From: Thoreauomyces humboldtii
Taxonomy: Eukaryota > Chytridiomycota > Chytridiomycetes > Spizellomycetales > Powellomycetaceae
Assembly (NCBI GenBank): GCA_027596035.1
Contig: JADGJA010000287.1
Coordinates: 1-25,839, forward strand
DNA: 25,839 bases
Direction of reading: 5' to 3'
The notes beneath the pieces were generated by a model. That model was given only the letters and a program-made list of their open reading frames with translations, did no database searches and had not been told where the DNA came from. The position numbers and the translations under genes are program-made. Of this stretch, positions 21,067 through 25,839 are shown one piece after another. The number at the start of each line of letters is the position of its first letter. Positions within the stretch are counted from its first letter, which is position 1.

Positions 21067-21895
21067 CTACCACCACCTCTGGGCACACGAGATGGACGAG
21101 CATGACTGCGAACTCCTAACAGTTCCACGCCAGCTTGTGATAACGTGGCGCCTCGAAACGTGGCTGTCGAGTCTTCGCCCGCACACGGCAGTACGGTACT
21201 ACTCGAGTACCGGTACTCAAAAGTAGTATAGAACTGGCAATAGCTTGCGGGAGCCCGCGAGAGGCGGTCAGCTCGGGAGTATTGAGTTCACCGAACTCAT
21301 AGGAATACTGTCCAACCACTTTCTGCTCTATCCATCGTCCCGAGTTCTTCGTTAATGAGATTCTTTTCCTCTCATCGACCTTCAAGCAATCTATCAACTA
21401 CATTCATGGCCTTTCCTTCCATTTCAGTATCTTTCTTGGGTACGGTCTCAACATTGCAGTGGGGGCAGTCGTGAAGTGTCAGCGAATGAGGGACGGAGAA
21501 GGAACAGAAGGGACTGTCGTATTCGTATCTCTCTCGGACTTGCGTCAAGAAAAACCATGAAGCATGATTGTCCAACCAAAGCACCCAAACTTCATCGTGA
21601 CTCAGCAGAAGTACGAGAGAAAAAGTAATCCCAACTATAATGGAAGGGGACGGGGGAAGGAGAGGGGGCTATCCATGGCACCAGCTTCTCTGCCACGTCA
21701 TCGGTCCTGGTTGTTTCGAGGCAGTTTGGCATTGTTGATGATTGGAATGGAAATAGCAGTGATGAGGGAAAGAGAGGACAGACATCAACGGATAGACAGC
21801 CGATCAGGGCAAGGATAAAGCGTTTTTTAAGCAAAATCAGATGGAAGTAAGGTTACAGAAAAGGGTGTAAAGGATGCATAGGAGACATGATCAAT
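21067..21895. other. Unassigned stretch with scattered open frames
   Basis: On the minus strand, 21584-21372 encodes a fairly protein-like stretch with a CPHC pair (LTLHDCPHCNVETVPKKDTE) and ends at a TGA. An overlapping frame, 21397-21116, continues with DERKRISLTKNSGRWIEQK. They differ by one base in frame, and no good intron joins them. They could be remains of a gene, upstream exons of the broken gene at 20578-21066, or chance. No family recognised. Confidence 0.3.
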
Positions 21896-23362
21896 CTACA
21901 AGTGAGCGTGTTTGGAGTTTACCAATACGTAGCGGTACTTCGCCTTGCCATCGTGCTGATCGACGGTGGCCTGGTTGACCTCCTTCAGGTCCCGGAGCTG
22001 CACCCAGGTCTTGACGTCGCTCTTGACAGCGAGCTCGAGCATCTCGCGAATGACCTTCGGGGAGCCGATCAAACTTCCGGCGATCGAGATGTTCGAGAAG
22101 ATGAGAGGGAACAGGGAAAAGTCCGTGAGAGGCTTTTCGGGAAGTCCGACCATAATGATCTGCTTTCCGGGCTTCAGTAGCGCGCTGTAACCGCTGAGGG
22201 GCATGTCGTGATGGTTGACCGTGCAGATGATGCCGTCAAGAGTCCTCTTGTTATTCTTGATCCAGTCAGGGTCATCGTGGGTCGAGATGAAATGCACTGC
22301 TCCCATCTTTTCGGCGTCCGCCTTCTTGCTGGAAGAGTGCGAGATGGCAACGGGTTCCGCTCCGAGAGCTTTGGCGAAGAGCAATCCGAAGTGACCTAAG
22401 AGCCATCATGCGTCAGACAGACTGCTGGCATTTACTCCCTTCCGATCGCTAAAGGCTGCCTTACCGAGACCACCGATACCGATAATGCCGATTCGCTTTC
22501 CGGGTCCTGCCTCCAACTGCTTCAACGGCGAATACACCGTAACTCCGCCGCACATCATGGGTGCCGCGATGTCAGAGGGCACGGAGTCGGGGATCTTAAT
22601 TGCGAAGTGGGCAGGCACACGGGAGTAATCTATAATGATAAGGACAAGGGCTCAGGGATTCGACAGATGATGAGAGATAGAACCGAGGACATAAATTTAC
22701 CTGCGTAACCTCCGTAGGATTTTCCAGCTCCCTGGCTCTCCGGGAAACGACCGTTGTACGTGCCAGTCATACCGCCATCGCAGTACGGCTCGAGGTCCTC
22801 CTTGCACTGAATGCAGTTGCGGCAGCTCCCCGACTGAGCTCCTACGCCGACGCGGTCGCCGATCGCCAGGTTCTTGACGTTGCTTCCGATCCTAACGATT
22901 TTGCCAACAATCTCTACAGCAACGCGAACGGTATCAGAAGGGGAAAGACCGCTACATTGCGCCGTTAGGCGCATCCTTCCACTATTGTCCACCTACCATG
23001 ACCAACAACGGTAGGATAGTCGGTTTCGCCCCAGCCAGATGAAGCCGTGTGAAGGTCAGATGCTAGAAAGCCAGGACAAGGAAGAAGATGAAAGTAAGGT
23101 CGGGTACGCAGCAGGAGGATAAGCATCACGAGCAACGAAGGCATCACGTACCACAAATTCCACAGTGAGTGATCTGGATATCAACGTCGTCCTCCGTCCA
23201 CCTTTTGGGCTCGTACTCCTCCCACACCTGATGATGATTAAAAATTAGGCCGGCCGAAAATGAAACATGGGTAACGCCAAACATGCGAGGCAAACGCACC
23301 ATGTTGCCGATGGCGTGCTTGTCCTTGGACACCCATCCCGCGAACTTGTAATTGGTAGACAT
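21896..23362 (-). CDS. NADP-dependent zinc alcohol dehydrogenase (ADH6/CAD type)
   Basis: Six exons (minus): 23362-23300, 23227-23152, 23062-22997, 22913-22701, 22629-22465, 22395-21896; 360 aa. Cytosolic medium-chain dehydrogenase reducing aliphatic and aromatic aldehydes to alcohols with NADPH. Catalytic zinc ligands are C43 (THCGICASD), H68-E69 (VVGHE) and C166 (MMCGGVTVYSP). Structural zinc ligands are C99, C102, C105 and C113. The Rossmann motif is GIGGLG (190-195), and SSSKK (215-219) after the second strand is the usual NADP 2'-phosphate pocket of this subfamily. Length and co-linearity match yeast Adh6/Adh7 and plant cinnamyl alcohol dehydrogenases. Start MSTNYKFAGW is family-like. 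Nothing is missing; the enzyme should be active. Confidence 0.95.
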
Positions 23363-24092
23363 AGTGAATTTGTGAGATTGGCTGGCCTGTTACTTGTAGC
23401 AAAAAGGGCGAAACGGGCGGGGCGGTTCGCTCGACGTTTCTTTTATGGCCGTTCCATCAACTCGCACTTCACGGGCCTCCAGTCACGAATGACAAATGCA
23501 AAAGGTGGGGTAGCTGCCGGAACCGGCGAAATGGGATCTCGGCCTTTCCGCGGAGGTGACAAAAGTGGACTTCGATAGCGGAACGAGAAAAATGCCTTTC
23601 CCCGCCTCTGTCTTTGAACTTTTCGAGCCTTTGAAGGGAATGGATGGACGAAGGCACCAGTTGCAGTACCAGTTCTGCATGCCCCCGCGTCCCTGTTGCT
23701 TCGCTTGAGGGCCTGTCCTTTCCGCAGATCTGCTTGACAGTATGTACCGTAGGGTTGTAAAGAATTCTTGCCTGCCTCGTGTCCCCTACATTGTTCTTGA
23801 CGTGAGCGAGCGTGCTGTTCATATCCGAGATTCAAGGATTGGGACGCGCATTATCGATGTTTCGGCGAGGAAGCAACTAGGTTCTCCACAGAAATGGGGG
23901 GAACTATTCCGGAGCTATCCAAACGTACTGTATGTTGCGGTCTTCGACTCCCCGTGATATGATATTCCTCCTCCACCCACATGCCATTTCGCAGACCCAC
24001 GAAGCCTATCACCATTAGCAACCAGAAGTGCAAATGGCTCTCCAGGACGCTTCACATGGAGTCCCCCTAGCGTCATCACCGAGCCACAGCGC
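23363..24092. promoter_or_regulatory. Divergent upstream region, ADH / unknown gene
   Basis: 730 bases between the ADH start (-) and the ATG at 24093 (+). The open frames on both strands are shadows without protein features. A short plus-strand frame, 23981-24070, begins MPFRRPTKPITIS and could be an upstream ORF of the next gene. Confidence 0.35.
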
Positions 24093-25412
24093 ATGAAGCC
24101 ACCTGACTCCCTAGAAGACCACTTCATCGATTTCGATGCTCCTCCTTTCCTTTGCGACTCCCCTGACTCCTTTATCCGAGAGCGCTACGTCCCCGGCCGG
24201 GTGGTTCGCCATCGACGTTCGCGGGCATTCTCTCCGACGCGGTACAATGGGGAGTGGCGCCGGGCGTTGACAACCCTACCGACCTCCTGGAAGCCTACTT
24301 GTACGATCCTTGGGTCAAGCGCCGCCAAAAACCCCGGCTTTCCGACCTCCTGGACGCCTACTTGGACGACCCGTACCCCCGACATCGCTCCGTGTACTCG
24401 TTTCTGTCTCACATCGAACCCGTTCAGATGCTCGGAACTGCTGCGTACGACGGCGAATGGGATACTCCGGAGTCGGGGTCATACGGTCCTGGGCACAAAC
24501 TACGTACCGGCGGGGAGCTTCCAAAGGAGGCCTCGGACCCGGCCCTCGACACAGAACACGACTGCGGTTACCCCCCCCCCCCATTGGTACCTGGATTTTG
24601 ACCTGCGGGACGCAAACGGCAGTCTGCATCAGTTTCGTATGGCTGCTCAAGACGGAGATTACGCAAGGGCGTTCCATTTCACCGTGAGGGACCGCTCCGC
24701 CGGGAAGCTGATGGCATTCGCCCGCTCCTCTGGTGTATTGTCCGTCGAGCTTCAGTGCGTCGACCAGACTCTCATGGATGGATGGGCGTCCCACACCGAC
24801 CTGCCAGATCCGATCGAGCTCATGCACGTTAAACGTCAGGAAGATGATCTTACCGAGTACTTTGATCCTTTGGAAGGCGAAGACGACTACTGCTGGTGCT
24901 CGTGTCTTGAAGAACGCACGCCAGAGGGTATTCTCGAGATGCGTTCTTGCGGACACTCGGAACGGACGATCGCCTCCGTGCTGGCCGAACACGCTTACAA
25001 TCGCGACCTTGGGGTCGAGTACTTTGCAAATCAGCACCAGATCGTGCTGCTCTTCGCTCTTGCTTACAAGTGCCGGCGGGAGGACTTTGGCACCCGGTTT
25101 CGGAGCTATATCGGCGACAAAAGCAAGGACTCAGTATACCGTCTACAGATGCATCTCAAGGAGGGGCTTGTCTTGAAGGCCTTGGGCGGTGGTATACTCC
25201 CTGACGAGATCCTGTTCAGGGTTGCTGAATGGTCTGGGCCCGCCGTCGTATGTGATCAACATCTGTGGACGCCAAAGGACAGGGCAGCCCGGAAGGATTG
25301 GGATGTTCGGCCGGTGTCCACTGGGCAGGACCACGAAGATGAGGATGACCATGAGGATGAGGACGAGGACGAGGACGCTCAGGAAGATGACGATCTTGAT
25401 GGAACAAAATAA
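24093..25412 (+). CDS. Unrecognised acidic-tailed protein, frame interrupted
   Basis: One uninterrupted frame of 439 codons, no intron needed, but it is probably not the true reading across its whole length. Start (PDSLEDHFIDFDAPPFLC) and the part after 24583 look like real protein: HWYLDFDLRDANG, EDDYCWCSCLEER, VLAEHAYNRDLGVEYFANQH, LPDEILFRVAEWSG, then a Glu/Asp tail from about 25330. Between about 24200 and 24570 the natural-looking protein is in a different frame: SPSTFAGILSDAVQWGV, then DLLEAYLYDPW and DLLDAYLDDPY 63 nt apart. Return to the first frame happens at a run of 12 C (24571-24582). LPDEILFRVAEWSG is faintly F-box like, but I do not assign a family. Either homopolymer errors or real frameshifts are present. 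AATAAA overlaps the stop codon. Confidence 0.6.
   Translation: MKPPDSLEDHFIDFDAPPFLCDSPDSFIRERYVPGRVVRHRRSRAFSPTRYNGEWRRALTTLPTSWKPTCTILGSSAAKNPGFPTSWTPTWTTRTPDIAPCTRFCLTSNPFRCSELLRTTANGILRSRGHTVLGTNYVPAGSFQRRPRTRPSTQNTTAVTPPPHWYLDFDLRDANGSLHQFRMAAQDGDYARAFHFTVRDRSAGKLMAFARSSGVLSVELQCVDQTLMDGWASHTDLPDPIELMHVKRQEDDLTEYFDPLEGEDDYCWCSCLEERTPEGILEMRSCGHSERTIASVLAEHAYNRDLGVEYFANQHQIVLLFALAYKCRREDFGTRFRSYIGDKSKDSVYRLQMHLKEGLVLKALGGGILPDEILFRVAEWSGPAVVCDQHLWTPKDRAARKDWDVRPVSTGQDHEDEDDHEDEDEDEDAQEDDDLDGTK
24281..24373 (+). repeat. 63-nt spaced in-frame duplication
   Basis: A 30-nt unit starting GACCTCCTGGA recurs 63 nt later (24281 and 24344). The four differences fall where they would be silent or conservative if the frame of 24254 is read (Glu/Asp, Tyr/Asp, two silent), which supports that frame as the translated one. 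Confidence 0.7.
24571..24582 (+). repeat. Poly-C homopolymer, 12 C
   Basis: A run of 12 C inside the unknown gene, at the point where the protein-like reading changes frame. Removing one C (or adding two) would join the two good frames. Such runs are hard to sequence. Confidence 0.9.
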
Positions 25413-25697
25413 AGCAGATAGACATGGTGTGTGTCTCGTCGCGTGTGTCTCGGAGAAAGAGAATAGTTCGCTTGGGGGAAGAACGTTTCGGCGAGGAACA
25501 AGCTTACGGTGCACTCTTCGGCGTTCGACTCTTGACAGGGTCATCGCCAGTCAAGACCTTTGAGTAGATGAACACTGCACTCATGGCATCATGATAGATC
25601 ATGGTCAATTATTCACAATTGACGTTCTAATACCAATCACAATCATCGGGTAAGGGATGGATGTAGCGCTAACTACTCCGGAGTATTCTACACCATA
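25413..25697. other. Convergent 3' spacer
   Basis: Lies between the end of the unknown plus-strand gene and the end of a partial minus-strand gene. A+T-rich in the second half, with no coding signal. Confidence 0.4.
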
Positions 25698-25839
25698 TCA
25701 GTCCTGCTGTCCTCCGTCTCCCTGTCGTCCCCTCCGGAACGCTTCCGGTCTTCCGTTCCCTTGCAGATGGGAATGGACGATGGTTCGCATGTTGCGGACG
25801 CTGAGGGTGTCGCGGTTGAAGTAGACTTGACGGCCTTCG
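25698..25839 (-). CDS. 3' end of an unknown gene (partial)
   Basis: The minus strand from the window edge is open for 46 codons and ends in TGA at 25700-25698. It reads GRQVYFNRDTLSVRNMRTIV and then an Arg/Gly/Gln-rich end. Codons are rich in third-position C and G like the real genes here, and the sequence looks protein-like. The rest lies outside the window, so no family can be given. It could still be chance. Confidence 0.4.
   Translation of the reverse strand, partial: EGRQVYFNRDTLSVRNMRTIVHSHLQGNGRPEAFRRGRQGDGGQQD

Noticed and set aside
24315..25037. 240-codon minus-strand frame opposite the unknown gene
   Set aside because: Shadow of G+C-rich coding sequence; composition is Arg/Pro-rich without domain features.
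1..25839. CRISPR arrays, insertion sequences, transposons
   Set aside because: No regularly spaced repeats, terminal inverted repeats, transposase or reverse transcriptase motifs seen on either strand.

Overview
The window looks like a gene-dense piece of nuclear DNA from a flagellated (zoosporic, chytrid-type) fungus. Genes carry many short GT-AG introns of about 45-90 nt, and intergenic gaps are a few hundred bases. The gene content combines a fungal sphingolipid enzyme (GT32 mannosyl-inositol-phosphoceramide synthase type) with a full-length adenylate kinase 7 (AK7), which belongs to cilia and flagella, and a phosphorylase b kinase beta-type regulatory subunit, which yeasts lack. The organism assignment is inferred from these genes, not from a marker.

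Layout, left to right: taxilin (+, 562-2642); COX16, a cytochrome oxidase assembly factor (-, 3203-3656); an MFS monocarboxylate-type transporter with an in-frame TAA (+, 4093-5807); a small divergent kinesin motor (+, 6072-7492); a 12-exon phosphorylase kinase beta subunit (-, 7599-12809); a ZFAND2-type AN1 zinc-finger protein with an 8-nt microexon and a CaaX end (-, 13323-14190); AK7 with 13 exons (+, 14912-17807); a GT32 glycosyltransferase (-, 18027-19505); a damaged or unresolved small gene (-, about 20578-21066) within a poorly coding 2.4-kb stretch; an NADP-type zinc alcohol dehydrogenase (-, 21896-23362); an unrecognised acidic-tailed protein interrupted by a C12 run (+, 24093-25412); and the 3' end of an unknown gene (-, 25698-25839). 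Exon boundaries were worked out by hand, requiring GT-AG sites, frame continuity and agreement with remembered family motifs.

There is no operon logic. Two divergent pairs may share promoters (COX16/transporter, ZFAND2/AK7), and convergent pairs end close together (kinesin/PHKB are 106 nt apart).

The most interesting feature is in the phosphorylase kinase beta homologue. Its region between the '[10 protein letters not shown]' helix and the basic 'RWLRRRK' segment, a short linker in the animal protein, holds a complete ILEI/FAM3-type domain. That is an apparent fusion of a glycogen-metabolism regulator with a domain otherwise known from FAM3 cytokine-like proteins and the sugar-binding stem of POMGNT1. 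Secondary points are the microexon, a frame-preserving stop-free intron in COX16, and three genes whose frames are interrupted (TAA; TGA-TAG; poly-C frameshift), which could be true lesions or assembly errors.
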